NCBI RefSeq assembly: GCF_000767465.1
Contig: NZ_CP009291.1
Span: 1,815,501-1,879,500, forward strand
Direction of reading: 5' to 3'
DNA: 64,000 nt
Source: Novosphingobium pentaromativorans US6-1
Lineage (GTDB): Bacteria; Pseudomonadota; Alphaproteobacteria; Sphingomonadales; Sphingomonadaceae
The notes under the pieces were generated by a model, which made no database searches, was not told the origin of the DNA, and worked only from the letters and a program-made list of their open reading frames with translations. The first letter of the stretch is position 1, and every line of letters begins with the position of its first letter. The position numbers and the translations under genes are program-made. This document shows positions 17,009 through 27,214 of the stretch, in pieces.

Positions 17009-18217
17009 TTACTGAGCGATCTTGCGGGCGCGCAGATCAGCCAGTTGCTCGCTCGAATAACCAACCTCGCTCAGCAGTGCCTCGGTGTGCTCACCCATGT
17101 CCGGAGCCGGCTTGAAATTGACCGGGGCGGCGTGCCCGTCGAAGGTTGCCGGACCGGAGACAAGGCGCAGCGCGTTGCCTTGGACCTCGGTGTCGAAAAT
17201 CATCTCATTTTCAATAACCTGTGGGTCGACAGCCATATCGAACACCGAACGGATGAGTTCCCAGGGGGCATCCCAAGCCTCGAAAAGGTCCTTCCAGTGC
17301 CCTTCCCAATTATGCTCGCCAATCTTGCCCGACAGGATCGCAATCAGCTCGTGAGCATTCGCCATCCTCACTGTATTGTCCGCAAACCGAGGGTCGTCGA
17401 TCAGTTCGTCAAGCTTCAGCATCCGGCACAGGGTCGGCCAGTGCGGCCGCGGATCCAGCAGCATCAGCTGAATCCTGACGCCGTCCTTGGTCGTGTAAGC
17501 GCTCATCAGCGGGAAAGGAGCGCTGGCGCCGTGTACCTTGTAGCCTTCCACCTGCGAATAAGTGAGATCGGACGACAGCATCCACGCAGCCGTCTGCAAA
17601 AGCGACGTTTCCACGACCGACGGCTCGCCGGTCATCGCCCGCTTGAACAGCGCGCCAGCCATCGCAAAAGCCAGCGATATCGCACCGGAGTGATCGCCGA
17701 ACGCCGGGCGCGGGCGGGTAATCGGGTTGCCGGGAACGGTGAAGGCATCGGCCATGCCGCCCCGTGCCCAGAAAGCCGAAGCATCGAAGCCCGGCTTGTT
17801 CGCTTCGGCGCCGCGAAAGCCTACGCCGTTGCCGCGGGCATAGATCAGCTTGGGATTGCGAGCGCGCAAGTCCTCGACGTCGAGACGCAGCCCCTTGATC
17901 GCCTTGGGGCGCAGGCTGGTAATGAAGATATCAGCTGTCTCAATTAGCTTGAGCAGGGCCTCACGCCCCTCCTCGGACTTGAGATCTAGCCCAAGGCTCT
18001 TCTTGCCGCGATTGTTCTGCTCCATCGCAAGGTTGGTCGTACCCACCTCGCGACCGTCACCGACTTTGAGGGTGCGATATGGGTCGCCAACTCCAGGCGT
18101 TTCGATCTTGATGACCTCGGCGCCCTGATCGGCCAGCAGAACGCTGGCCCCCGGCACAAACACATACTGTGCCAATTCGACAATACGAACGCCTGAAAAA
18201 ATGCCCGTGGAAGGCAT
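17009..18217 (-). CDS. CaiB/BaiF family class III CoA-transferase
   Basis: A 402-residue class III CoA-transferase: the N terminus GIFSGVRIVELAQYVFVPGA and the segment QGAEVIKIETPGVGDPYR are characteristic, as is NNRGKKSLGLDLKSEEG. Members move CoA from one acid to another without ATP, so it offers a second way of activating the substrate beside the acyl-CoA ligase. The length is full. It is divergent from the Rieske oxygenase gene with 342 bases between them. The acids it uses cannot be told from sequence. Confidence 0.9.
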   Translation of the reverse strand: MPSTGIFSGVRIVELAQYVFVPGASVLLADQGAEVIKIETPGVGDPYRTLKVGDGREVGTTNLAMEQNNRGKKSLGLDLKSEEGREALLKLIETADIFITSLRPKAIKGLRLDVEDLRARNPKLIYARGNGVGFRGAEANKPGFDASAFWARGGMADAFTVPGNPITRPRPAFGDHSGAISLAFAMAGALFKRAMTGEPSVVETSLLQTAAWMLSSDLTYSQVEGYKVHGASAPFPLMSAYTTKDGVRIQLMLLDPRPHWPTLCRMLKLDELIDDPRFADNTVRMANAHELIAILSGKIGEHNWEGHWKDLFEAWDAPWELIRSVFDMAVDPQVIENEMIFDTEVQGNALRLVSGPATFDGHAAPVNFKPAPDMGEHTEALLSEVGYSSEQLADLRARKIAQ

Positions 18218-18559
18218 CCTTGTCTCCTCTCAAATGTTACTCGTGCAATCGCCTATCACAAGGCCTCGAATACTTACAACCGTAGATCTCTCCAGATTCA
18301 GAAATTAGCCGAACCGGGCCAGGCGCACGATCCGGTCTTCGAGCTCTGCAAGGCAGCGGCGAGGCACCAAACAAAGGCGCCCGATCCCGCGCTTGCCTGG
18401 CACCTTGATCCTGTGCCGGCGGCGCAAGGACTGCTCTGGCCGCAATCGTGGGCACAGGTTGATTTCGATCAAAGATAACGAGCATCCTCCAACGAATATG
18501 CGTGTTGCTGTCATGCCGAATGGTCCTCTCGCAGGACGCGGACAGCAACGGAGGATACC
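18218..18559. other. Divergent promoter region, no gene seen
   Basis: The 342 bases between the CoA-transferase gene (leftward) and the Rieske oxygenase gene (rightward) contain no convincing gene. Both promoters should lie here. GGAGG at 18550-18554 serves the TTG start of the oxygenase gene. Confidence 0.5.
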
Positions 18560-19969
18560 TTGCTAAGCATCACCGAAACCGATCCGCGGTACGTGCCGTT
18601 CGCGATCGAGGAACCCGAAAAGATTCCAGCAGCCCGCTACTTCGACGAGGAGTTTTACCAGGCGGAACTCGAACACCTGTGGCCTCGCGTCTGGCAAATG
18701 GCCTGCCGCCTGGAGCAAATCTCCGAAGTCGGTGATTGGGTCGAGTATTCGAATGTCGGAAAATCCGTAATCGTCGTCAGGACGAAAGACGGTATCAAGG
18801 CATTCCAGAACCACTGTCGCCATCGCGGCGTGCCGATTGCCGGGGGCAAGGGTAACGAGCACGGCAACTGCGCGAAGACGGGCTTTATCTGCCCGTTCCA
18901 CGGTTGGCGCTGGAACATGGATGGTGAATGCACCTTCGTCTACGGCAGGCATCTGTTCAGCGACGATCTGCTGGACAAGGCCGACCTTGCCCTTCGCGAA
19001 GTGCGCGTCGAGCTGTGGGCCGGCTGCGTCTTCATCAATTACGACAAGGCCGCGAAAAGCCTGCGCGACTGCCTTGGTCCCATGGCTGACAATTTCGAAG
19101 GGCGCGGCATCGACGACATGCGGGTGGAGTGGTGGTACGCGACCGTCCTGCCGGCAAACTGGAAGATCGCAATGGAGGCTTTCATGGAAAGCTACCATGT
19201 GATGAAGACCCATCCGCAGTTGCAGCGCGCGTGGCCGGCGTTCTGGAATGCCATGTTCGGCAACGAAACAGGCGGGATCGGCTTGCCTACCAATCCTCAT
19301 CTTGGCCCGCGCGAAAACATCGCGATGATGGTCAGTAACTTCGAGGCGTTGAGCGATGGCATGGGCGGCCTTCTTCACTCAAAGGAAATCGAGATCGCGC
19401 GCAGCCTGCTCGATATCCCCCTTCCCGAAAGTAACGACGAGGCCATTCCTTACTGGATGGAGCGTTTTCGCGCCGCAATTACGGAAACTTTGCGGGAATC
19501 CGGTGAGGCGAATATTCCTGACTACAACGAGATCGAGCTGACCCATCCCATAAACAAGCTCGAGTTCATTTTCCCGCACTACTTCCTGTTGAGCCCCTAC
19601 TCCAGCTGCTCCTCCTATCGCATCCGCCCCCTTGGGCCGGAAAGCTGCATGTTCGAGATCTGGTCGCTTACGCATTACGCCGAGGGAGAGGAGCCTGCGC
19701 CCCCGATGGAACCGATCGTCCTGCCCTATGACAGCCAGGACTTCCCCATGATCCCGCGACAGGACTATGCGAACATTCCGATCCAGCAGAAGGGGCTGCA
19801 TTCCGGATTGGAGTTCATGCGCCTGTCGAAGGATGTCGAGGGCCTCATCAGCAATTACCAGCGCGCGATAGACGGGTTCCTGGCGGGCCGCTCCCAGGAA
19901 GAGCTCGCGACCGCGATCACCCGCGTCACAGGCTCGTTCGACAAGGAAATCGCCGATCTGGGCTTCTGA
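18560..19969 (+). CDS. Rieske non-heme iron ring-hydroxylating oxygenase, alpha subunit
   Basis: A 469-residue protein with a Rieske [2Fe-2S] domain (Cys86-x-His88 in CRHRG; Cys111-x2-His114 in CPFHGW) and a catalytic domain whose mononuclear iron ligands include the two His of [10 protein letters not shown] (H-x4-H). The start is TTG at 18560, with GGAGG five bases upstream. No small beta subunit is encoded nearby, so it is probably an alpha-only oxygenase. A rubredoxin gene follows after 67 bases; no Rieske ferredoxin or reductase gene is adjacent. It would hydroxylate or demethylate an aromatic or alicyclic substrate. Confidence 0.92.
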   Translation: MLSITETDPRYVPFAIEEPEKIPAARYFDEEFYQAELEHLWPRVWQMACRLEQISEVGDWVEYSNVGKSVIVVRTKDGIKAFQNHCRHRGVPIAGGKGNEHGNCAKTGFICPFHGWRWNMDGECTFVYGRHLFSDDLLDKADLALREVRVELWAGCVFINYDKAAKSLRDCLGPMADNFEGRGIDDMRVEWWYATVLPANWKIAMEAFMESYHVMKTHPQLQRAWPAFWNAMFGNETGGIGLPTNPHLGPRENIAMMVSNFEALSDGMGGLLHSKEIEIARSLLDIPLPESNDEAIPYWMERFRAAITETLRESGEANIPDYNEIELTHPINKLEFIFPHYFLLSPYSSCSSYRIRPLGPESCMFEIWSLTHYAEGEEPAPPMEPIVLPYDSQDFPMIPRQDYANIPIQQKGLHSGLEFMRLSKDVEGLISNYQRAIDGFLAGRSQEELATAITRVTGSFDKEIADLGF

Positions 19970-20036
19970 TACGGCAGGCCCATCGGGTCCAGCCCCTCTC
20001 GGCGCCCCGGGAACACACCATCGATTGGAATTGAGA

Positions 20037-20237
20037 ATGTCAGGATCAACGCAAAGCATCGAGACGCACGACGAGAACCAGCAGTGGGTCTGCATGTACT
20101 GCGGGTACATCTACGACCCCGCCGAAGGCGATCCGGCCGGCGGGATACCTCCCGGCACTGCATTCGAAGACCTGCCGGACGACTGGTGTTGTCCCAACTG
20201 CAGCACCGAAAAGGATACCTTCGAGCCCGCCTCATAA
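20037..20237 (+). CDS. Rubredoxin
   Basis: A 66-residue rubredoxin with an iron site from Cys19 and Cys22 ([15 protein letters not shown]) and Cys52 and Cys55 (CPNC), and the typical [16 protein letters not shown] stretch. I chose the ATG at 20037; a TTG at 20025 is in frame. It lies between the Rieske oxygenase and P450 genes in one same-strand run, so it is a candidate one-electron carrier for one of them. In other bacteria rubredoxins mostly serve alkane hydroxylases, and none is present here. Confidence 0.93.
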   Translation: MSGSTQSIETHDENQQWVCMYCGYIYDPAEGDPAGGIPPGTAFEDLPDDWCCPNCSTEKDTFEPAS

Positions 20238-20269
20238 GCGGAAGAACCATCAACGGAGAGGCCCTTCCA

Positions 20270-21568
20270 ATGCAAGACACATCGACAATCGCCATCAACG
20301 ACCAAAACCGTGGGGGCCTGTTCAGTCCTGACGATGAAGCAGAGGCCATGGGCTGGGATCGGTCGGAACCCTACCCTCGGTTTCTTGCCCTGCTCGAGGA
20401 AGGAAAGCCGGTTCGAGAAGGTGGCCTCGACCAGCTGATGGGGCTGCCGCCCCAGCTCCGGCAGGAAGAACTACGCGGCCGCAAGCACTATACCTTCCTG
20501 TCGTTCGATGCCGTCAACAAGGCTTTCATGGACAGCGAGCGGTTCACGAACCACGTCTATGACTACCTCTCGAAGCCGGCGCTTGGTGATACCCTGCTCA
20601 ACATGGACGGCGCCCGGCACCGGCGTGTGCGCAATGTCGCAAAGCCCTTCTTCAAGCCATCCTTCGCCGAGACGTGGTGGAACGACAAGTGGATCGTCCA
20701 GGCAGTCGACGAACTGTTCGACCGGATCACGCTCAAGGATCACGCGGATCTCAACATGGAGCTTTGCGCTCCTCTGCCGATGAGTGTCATCTCGGCCGGT
20801 TTCGGCATTCCCCAGGAGGAATTCCTCAACTTTCGCATCGCGCTGACCGATATCATGACCAGCGGCCACAACGACCCCGCGAAAGCGGAAGCGGGCGGCC
20901 GGGTGGTCCAGGCGGTGCTGGGACGGGCCTTCGAAGAGCGGCGCGGCGACCCGCGCGACGATCTCATCACCAAGCTGGTTCACGCCGACTTCGAGGATGA
21001 CGACGGCACCGTGCGCAAGCTCACCGACGATGAAGTGATGCGCTATTGCAACCTGATCGTCTTTGCCGGCGGCGGAACCACCTGGCGTCAGCTCGGGATC
21101 ACGATCAAGGCGCTGATGGACAACCCGGACCAGATGGAAGCGTTGCGCGCGGATCGCTCGCTGCTGCGCCAGACAATCCAGGAATCCGCCCGCTGGTACC
21201 CCACCGATCCGCATTTCCTGCGCTGGATCGCACAAGACACTGAAATCGAGGGGGTGACGATCGAGGCTGGCTCGATCGCGTGGCTCTGCGTCTCCACGGC
21301 AAACCGAGACCGCACGCAATGGGACGACCCCGACCGCTTCGACATCCATCGTCCCGTCAAGCGCAACTTCGCGTTCGGAGCGGGAAATCACGCTTGCCTT
21401 GGCCAGCATCTGTCGCGCCAGGAAATGGAAGTCGCTCTCAACGCCGTACTCGATCGTCTTCCGGGCCTGCGCTGGGATCCCGAAAAGCCATCCTCGACCA
21501 TTACGGGCGGCACCCTGATGCAACGCGGTCCCGACGCGCTGCATGTGCGCTTCACGCCCGGTCACTGA
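20270..21568 (+). CDS. Cytochrome P450
   Basis: A 432-residue P450, clearly paralogous to the one at 14007: FAGGGTTWRQ (I-helix), ESARWYP (ExxR) and FAFGAGNHACLGQH (heme loop), with both ending in a similar ITGG..QRG.DALHV tail. The I-helix has Gly where the acidic partner of the threonine is usual. The ATG at 20270 has GGAGAGG upstream and follows the rubredoxin stop by 32 bases, so the two are probably one operon. The amidohydrolase gene follows after 25 bases. Confidence 0.93.
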   Translation: MQDTSTIAINDQNRGGLFSPDDEAEAMGWDRSEPYPRFLALLEEGKPVREGGLDQLMGLPPQLRQEELRGRKHYTFLSFDAVNKAFMDSERFTNHVYDYLSKPALGDTLLNMDGARHRRVRNVAKPFFKPSFAETWWNDKWIVQAVDELFDRITLKDHADLNMELCAPLPMSVISAGFGIPQEEFLNFRIALTDIMTSGHNDPAKAEAGGRVVQAVLGRAFEERRGDPRDDLITKLVHADFEDDDGTVRKLTDDEVMRYCNLIVFAGGGTTWRQLGITIKALMDNPDQMEALRADRSLLRQTIQESARWYPTDPHFLRWIAQDTEIEGVTIEAGSIAWLCVSTANRDRTQWDDPDRFDIHRPVKRNFAFGAGNHACLGQHLSRQEMEVALNAVLDRLPGLRWDPEKPSSTITGGTLMQRGPDALHVRFTPGH

Positions 21569-21593
21569 AAATCTCGACACAAAGGAGTTCATC

Positions 21594-22790
21594 ATGTCGG
21601 TAACCGAACTGGAAAAGCACAGCCCGGCGGACAGTCTCGCCAACATCCGGCTGACTGACGCCGATGCCCACATCGACCCGCCGCATCATTTCTGGAAGGA
21701 ATATCTCCCCGCGCACCTGCGCGACCTCGCCCCCGTGATCGAGGAAGGCGAGGAACATGACTGGGTAGTCTTCGAGGGCAAACGCCGGCCGCTGTTCATC
21801 CTCAACAACCAGGCAGGACGCTCCGACAGGAACTACAAGGCCAAGGGCAAGCTCGCCGAACTGCACCAGACATCGACCCCGGCACAGCGCCTGGCGGACA
21901 TGGACCGCGACGGCGTGACCACCGCGATATTGTTCGGCGGCGGTCCGCTCGGCACGTCCAATTCGGAACTCTATATCGAGAGCTTCCGCGCCTATAACCG
22001 CTTCCTCGCGGACTTCTGCGCGGCCGATCCCAAGCGCCTGGTCGGCGTCGCCTATCTGCCCATGCGCGACGTGAACGAGACGGTCTCGCTGCTGCGCGAA
22101 GCGATCGCGCTGGGACATCGTTCGGTCAACATGCCTGCCTTCCCGCAGGCGGCCGACGGGATTTCGACTTCGGCCAAGGCCGGCAACATCCAGATGGCAG
22201 CAGGCGCCGCGCTGGCCGGCGACCCAAGCAGTACCGATTTCTACTGGCAGCCGGTGTTCGAACCGCTTTGGCGCGAGATCGTCGACAACGACATCGCCGT
22301 CACCTTCCACCTGGGCGGGCGGCTGCCGCGCTTCGGCGAGCCCCAGCACTTCCTTCCCGATCTGCTGATGAGCAAGCTGGCGATGGCGGAACCCGTTGCC
22401 ATGGCGATCTTCGGCGGCCTGTTCGACCGCTTCCCGACCATGCGCTGGGGGATCATCGAAAGCGGCGTGGGCTGGATGTCATGGGCAACCGACTACATGG
22501 ACAAGACCTGGGAAAAGCAGCGTTTCTGGTCGGGCTGCGACATCAAGAACCCGCCGAGCCACTACATGGACGCCAATATCTGGGGCTCGTTCATCCATGA
22601 CCGCACCGGTGTGCTCAACCGCAATCTGCCCGGCGGACGCAACATCATGTGGTCTTCCGACTATCCGCATTCGGAAACCTGCTGGCCCAATTCGCGCGGC
22701 TCCATCGCCCACGACATGCAAGACATACCGTTGGATGACGTGCGCCAGATCGTCGATCTGCGCGCTCGTTCGTTCTTCCGGGTCGACTGA
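21594..22790 (+). CDS. Amidohydrolase-2 family metal-dependent hydrolase/decarboxylase
   Basis: A 398-residue TIM-barrel protein. TDADAHIDPPHHFW is the N-terminal metal-binding segment of the amidohydrolase-2 family (the D-x-H form), and WSSDYPHSETCWP near the C terminus holds the conserved Asp-x-x-His. AAAGGAG precedes the ATG. The family includes gamma-resorcylate and aminocarboxymuconate-semialdehyde decarboxylases as well as hydrolases of ring-cleavage products. Its place after a P450 gene and before another suggests hydrolysis or decarboxylation of an oxygenated intermediate. Confidence 0.87.
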   Translation: MSVTELEKHSPADSLANIRLTDADAHIDPPHHFWKEYLPAHLRDLAPVIEEGEEHDWVVFEGKRRPLFILNNQAGRSDRNYKAKGKLAELHQTSTPAQRLADMDRDGVTTAILFGGGPLGTSNSELYIESFRAYNRFLADFCAADPKRLVGVAYLPMRDVNETVSLLREAIALGHRSVNMPAFPQAADGISTSAKAGNIQMAAGAALAGDPSSTDFYWQPVFEPLWREIVDNDIAVTFHLGGRLPRFGEPQHFLPDLLMSKLAMAEPVAMAIFGGLFDRFPTMRWGIIESGVGWMSWATDYMDKTWEKQRFWSGCDIKNPPSHYMDANIWGSFIHDRTGVLNRNLPGGRNIMWSSDYPHSETCWPNSRGSIAHDMQDIPLDDVRQIVDLRARSFFRVD

Positions 22791-22799
22791 CCTTCAGGC

Positions 22800-22825
22800 G
22801 GCCCCGGGTTCGTCGACCCGGGGCC
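22800..22825 (+). terminator. Hairpin after the amidohydrolase gene
   Basis: GGCCCCGGGT pairs perfectly with ACCCGGGGCC around a TCGTCG loop, ten bases after the amidohydrolase stop, followed by a C-rich tract ending in TTTT. It should end or attenuate the rubredoxin-P450-amidohydrolase transcript. Confidence 0.65.
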
Positions 22826-22926
22826 ATCGCCCCCTTTTGCCGGTTCCTCCTCGCAAGGCCGCCGCCACGGTCGGCCGACGACGACGACGCGCAGCGCGAA
22901 CCGGACACTCAAGCGAGGAACATGAG

Positions 22927-24237
22927 GTGACAGTTCTTTCTGAAATCGGGCCGATGCTGGTCGACCCGAAGGCATATGCCGACGGCAGCATCTACGAAGC
23001 CTATCGGTGGCTGCGCCGCAACGATCCACTCGCCTCCATAGAGGTCGAGGGATACCAACCTTTCCGCGTCGTGACTCTTTATTCCGACGTCCAGTACGTA
23101 AGCCGCCACAATGCGCTGTTCCACAGTTCGCCCAATCCCACGCTAAGTCCAATCTCGCGCATGAAGCTGGTCCGGGAACTCACCGGCAGCACTTCCCCGA
23201 TCAAATCGCTGGTCGACATGGATCCGCCGGAGCACGGCAAGTATCGCGCCTTGACCAGCCCATGGTTCCAGCCCGGCAATCTCAAATCCCTCGAGGGCCG
23301 CATAAGGGACATCGCGCGCGAGATGGTCGAGCGGATGGTCGACGCGCGGTGTCAGTGCGATTTCGCCCGGCTCGTGGCGCACGAGTTTCCCTTGCAGGTG
23401 ATCCTCGAAATCCTTGGCCTGCCCCGGGAAGACCATCCGGTCATGCTCAGGCTGACCCAGGAAATGTTCGGCGCGACCGATCCCGACGTCCTGGGCAATC
23501 GCTCCGCGACAAACGACAGCGCATCCGCTTCCGATCTTGGCGCGGTTCGGGAGATGATGGCGTATTTCGACAAGCTGACCGAAGATCGCCGGGCCCACCC
23601 GACCTCCGACCTGGCCTCCGTCATCGCCAATGCCCGTATCGACGGCGAACCGATGGGCCATCTAGAGACCATGGGCTATTATGTGATCACGGCGACAGCC
23701 GGACACGATACGACATCCTCGTCAATCGGCGGCGCTATGTGGGCGCTGGCCGAGCATCCCGATCAGTTCGCTCGCCTCAAGGCGGACATGAGCCTGCTGC
23801 CGACGATGATCGACGAGGCGATCCGCTGGACAACGCCGGTGAAGCATTTCATGCGCACCGCAACCGCCGATACCGAAATCGGGGGCAGGCCCGTCAGGGA
23901 AGGCGAGCGGCTGATGCTGTGCTACGGCTCGGCCAATCGCGACGAAAGCGTGTTCGACGATCCGGACACGTTCCGCCTGGATCGAAAACCGAACCGCCAC
24001 CTCGCCTTCGGATATGGCGGCCACTTGTGCCTTGGCCAGTACCTTGCCCGCATCGAAATGCGCATACTCTTCGAGGAGTTGCTGCCGCGGCTTTCCTCGC
24101 TTGCGCTCGACGGCGAGCCGGCGATGACCGAAGCGATATTCGTCAGCGGCCCGAAGCGACTTCCGATCCGCTACGAGATTGCCCCTCCGGTCGGCGCGCC
24201 AAGGGTGGCGGACGCGGAGCCGAATTGCCCCGCCTGA
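22927..24237 (+). CDS. Cytochrome P450
   Basis: This 436-residue P450 has the usual acid-alcohol region (TAGHDTTSSSIGG in the I-helix), ExxR in EAIRWTTP and the heme loop AFGYGGHLCLGQY. The start is a GTG at 22927 with GAGGAA six bases upstream; an open reading extends far further upstream but reads unlike a P450. It belongs to a different subfamily from the pair at 14007 and 20270. It probably hydroxylates the substrate or an early product using the ferredoxin system. Confidence 0.92.
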   Translation: MTVLSEIGPMLVDPKAYADGSIYEAYRWLRRNDPLASIEVEGYQPFRVVTLYSDVQYVSRHNALFHSSPNPTLSPISRMKLVRELTGSTSPIKSLVDMDPPEHGKYRALTSPWFQPGNLKSLEGRIRDIAREMVERMVDARCQCDFARLVAHEFPLQVILEILGLPREDHPVMLRLTQEMFGATDPDVLGNRSATNDSASASDLGAVREMMAYFDKLTEDRRAHPTSDLASVIANARIDGEPMGHLETMGYYVITATAGHDTTSSSIGGAMWALAEHPDQFARLKADMSLLPTMIDEAIRWTTPVKHFMRTATADTEIGGRPVREGERLMLCYGSANRDESVFDDPDTFRLDRKPNRHLAFGYGGHLCLGQYLARIEMRILFEELLPRLSSLALDGEPAMTEAIFVSGPKRLPIRYEIAPPVGAPRVADAEPNCPA

Positions 24238-24450
24238 TCCCGACCCGCGATACCATGCCCGGTTCGAGCGCCAGCAGCACCGGGTCTTGCAAAATATGGC
24301 GCGATTGCCGGGCGCGATTGCCGGACGCGATCCGGTCATGACCGGCAACGCCCGACCGGCAGCGCCGCCATCGCACCGAAAACATGCCGCAACCCGGCGT
24401 CGAGCGGCACCGCAATCTGCCGCGATGACAAAGATAGAAAGAGGTTTCAG

Positions 24451-25695
24451 ATGATGGATGTCACGGCGATCAAAGCACAGGATTACGATCCCTTTTCGCC
24501 CGAAGTAATGCGAAACCCACTGCCCTATTATGCAGAACTTCGCAGATCCGATTCTATATTCTATAGTGCCAAGTACGACGCTTTCTTCCTTTCGCGCTTC
24601 AGCGATATTCTCGAACTACTCGGTTATACCGACAACACTTTCATCGCCAGCGAGGGCACCCTTCCCGTGCCTGCCGCGCTCGCGGTCCACAATGCCGGTG
24701 CGCCCGCCTTGCCACCCACAAACCCCTTCCCGCTCTCGCAGCGCCTGGGAATGCCGATCCACGGTGAAGTCCGGCGGGCTCACATGAAACCGCTGCTGCC
24801 ACGGTCCGTCACGGAGCTGCGCGACTTCGTTTCGAAACGCGCCAACGAGCGCCTGGACGAACTCATTGCGCAACGCCACTTCGATCTCACGCGCGAATTT
24901 GGGGGTATCGTCTCCGGCAACGTGATCGCCCGCCTCCTGGGAATGCCTCTCGAGCTTGGAGAGACTGTACTCGACCTCGTCAATGCGGGCTCGCTTGCCG
25001 ATCCAGTCACCGGCGGAGTCGATACTCGCGCGGCTGCGCAGAAGGTGATCGCCTTGATCTTGCCGTGGGTCGAACGGCGTTTCGAGGCTGGCGCCGATGG
25101 CAGCTATCCGCTGATCGACGGGATGATAGGCTATCGCTTCGAAAACGAGGCGCTCACGCCCGAACAGGTTGCCCAGCAGATCGCCTGCGCCGTCATCGGC
25201 GGGGTCGAAACGGTACCCAAGGTCGTTGCACACGGACTGATGGAACTCAATGCGCGGCCGGAACAGATGGCTGCCGTACGCGCCGATCTGAAGGCCGCCG
25301 TACCGAAGCTGGCGGAAGAGATGATCCGCTTTTGCGCGCCAGCACAGTGGTTCATGCGAACGGCCCACAAACCCGTTACGATTGCCGGGCAAAGGATCGA
25401 ACCGGGACAGCGGGTTTTCTACATCGCCGCCTCAGCCGCGCGTGACGAGCGCGAGTTCGACGAACCTGACGAATTTCGCTGGGACCGACCCATTCGCCGC
25501 ACCCTGGCGTTCGGCCACGGCATGCATTTCTGCATCGGCACGCATCTGGCGCGCATGGAGGTTCAGGTGCTGGTCGAGACATTCCTGAGCCGCGTGCACC
25601 GCTTCCACTTCGACCTCGAAGAATCGGTGCGCCTGCCATCCAGTTTTCAGTGGGGCTGGAACAGCCTTTCCGTTTCGATCGAGGAGGCCGAATGA
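24451..25695 (+). CDS. Cytochrome P450
   Basis: A 414-residue P450: I-helix IGGVETVPKVVAHG, K-helix EMIRFCAP and heme loop AFGHGMHFCIGTH. AGAGG precedes the ATG at 24451; a second ATG follows directly. The I-helix retains Glu-Thr but has Val-Pro after it, an unusual sequence. The stop overlaps the flavin monooxygenase start (ATGA), so the two are coupled and may act in succession, for example hydroxylation followed by Baeyer-Villiger oxidation after an intervening dehydrogenation. Confidence 0.92.
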   Translation: MMDVTAIKAQDYDPFSPEVMRNPLPYYAELRRSDSIFYSAKYDAFFLSRFSDILELLGYTDNTFIASEGTLPVPAALAVHNAGAPALPPTNPFPLSQRLGMPIHGEVRRAHMKPLLPRSVTELRDFVSKRANERLDELIAQRHFDLTREFGGIVSGNVIARLLGMPLELGETVLDLVNAGSLADPVTGGVDTRAAAQKVIALILPWVERRFEAGADGSYPLIDGMIGYRFENEALTPEQVAQQIACAVIGGVETVPKVVAHGLMELNARPEQMAAVRADLKAAVPKLAEEMIRFCAPAQWFMRTAHKPVTIAGQRIEPGQRVFYIAASAARDEREFDEPDEFRWDRPIRRTLAFGHGMHFCIGTHLARMEVQVLVETFLSRVHRFHFDLEESVRLPSSFQWGWNSLSVSIEEAE

Positions 25696-27188
25696 TGAAC
25701 CATGCGATACCGTCCCACCGCCGACCGCTGCGCTACGCGATCATCGGCGGCGGCATGTCCGGCCTGCTTGCCGGCATCAAGCTGAAAGAGCGCGGGGAAG
25801 ACGATTTTACGATCTTCGAGAAAGCCGAGGCCATCGGCGGGACCTGGCGCGACAATCGCTATCCTGGAGTGGCCTGCGACACTTCGGCCCATTCCTATAC
25901 CTTCTCGTTCGCTCCCAATCCGGACTGGAGCAGCTACTTCGCGCCCGGCGGCGAAATCAGACAGTATTTCGAGCGCCTCGTCTCACGCTACGGCATCGCT
26001 CCCCACCTTCGTCTGAACACGCAGGTGACCGCATGCGATTGGCGCGAGGATCACTGGCGGGTCACGACCGCCGACGGATCGAGCCTCGATGTCGATGTCG
26101 TGATTGCAGCCAGCGGCGTGCTCCACCACCCCAACATTCCAGAGATTCCGGGCCTCGATACCTTTTCCGGTGCACGTTTTCATTCCGCTCAATGGGATGA
26201 TGGCGAACCCATGGAGAAACGCCGTATCGGCGTGATCGGCAATGGATCGACCGGTGTCCAACTCGTCTCTGCGCTGGCCGGTACCGCTGCCCACCTCGTC
26301 CACTTCCAGCGCACGCCCCAGTGGATCATGCCATGCACGAACCGCAAGTTCACCGAAGCGGAGAAGCAGGAATTCCGGACCGATCCGGCGAAACTCGAGG
26401 CTGCGCGCAACGATCCGGCAGCAGTCGCACGGCGCGCGCGCTTCACGGCTGCAATTATCGATGCCCAGTCGCCCGAACTCCTCGAAATCCAGGAGGAAGC
26501 GGAGCGCAACCTCGATCAGAGCGTGCGCGATCCCGCACTGCGCGAGTTGCTGCGCCCGGACTATCGCGCAGCCTGCAAGCGACTGGTCTTTTCGGAAGAC
26601 TACTATCAGGTCGTGCAACAGCCCAATGTCACGCTGGCCATGGGCGGAATCGAGCGGATCGAACCTTCAGGCGTAAGGATGGCCGACGGCACCTTCCACG
26701 AGTTGGACGTGATCGTCCTGGCAACCGGGTTCAAGACCAACCAGTTCATTCGCCCAACGCAAGTGAAAGGCGTCGACGGAAGACTTCTGGACGATGCCTG
26801 GGCCCCGAATCCCACCGCCTACTATGCCGTATGCGTTTCCGGGTTTCCCAATTTCTTCATGCTCAACGGCCCGACCGGACCCGTCGGCAATTTCTCGCTG
26901 ACTGACATAGCCGAAAGGCAATGGGGCTATATCGATCAACTGATCGACGAGCTTCGCGCAGGACACTGCGTAGCGATAAGCCCTTCGCCCGAAGCCCATG
27001 CCGAGTACGACCGACAGAGAGAAGAGGCATCCCGCGAGACTGTCTTCGCTTCGGGTTGCAAGTCCTGGTACCTCGATGCAGCAGGAGTGCCGCAGATCTG
27101 GCCATGGAGCTATGCGCATTTCATCGAAGTGATGCGTGAACCGTGCCTCGACGACTTTGTCCTGAGAAGGTCACTCACGCCAGCCTGA
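25692..27188 (+). CDS. Flavin-dependent Baeyer-Villiger-type monooxygenase
   Basis: A 498-residue class B flavoprotein monooxygenase. It has the FAD motif IIGGGMSGLLAG at the N terminus, EAIGGTWRDNRYPGVACDT (the GGTW segment typical of BVMOs), a fingerprint-like FSGARFHSAQWD (normally FxGxxxHxxxWP, here ending WD) and the NADPH motif IGNGSTGVQLV. The ATG at 25692 overlaps the P450 stop; GAGGAGG lies just upstream. It probably inserts oxygen beside a ketone to form an ester or lactone, which the SMP-30 protein or one of the hydrolases could then open. Confidence 0.9.
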   Translation: MMNHAIPSHRRPLRYAIIGGGMSGLLAGIKLKERGEDDFTIFEKAEAIGGTWRDNRYPGVACDTSAHSYTFSFAPNPDWSSYFAPGGEIRQYFERLVSRYGIAPHLRLNTQVTACDWREDHWRVTTADGSSLDVDVVIAASGVLHHPNIPEIPGLDTFSGARFHSAQWDDGEPMEKRRIGVIGNGSTGVQLVSALAGTAAHLVHFQRTPQWIMPCTNRKFTEAEKQEFRTDPAKLEAARNDPAAVARRARFTAAIIDAQSPELLEIQEEAERNLDQSVRDPALRELLRPDYRAACKRLVFSEDYYQVVQQPNVTLAMGGIERIEPSGVRMADGTFHELDVIVLATGFKTNQFIRPTQVKGVDGRLLDDAWAPNPTAYYAVCVSGFPNFFMLNGPTGPVGNFSLTDIAERQWGYIDQLIDELRAGHCVAISPSPEAHAEYDRQREEASRETVFASGCKSWYLDAAGVPQIWPWSYAHFIEVMREPCLDDFVLRRSLTPA

Positions 27189-27214
27189 ACCACCGCAGCG
27201 GTTTTCGCGCCGGA

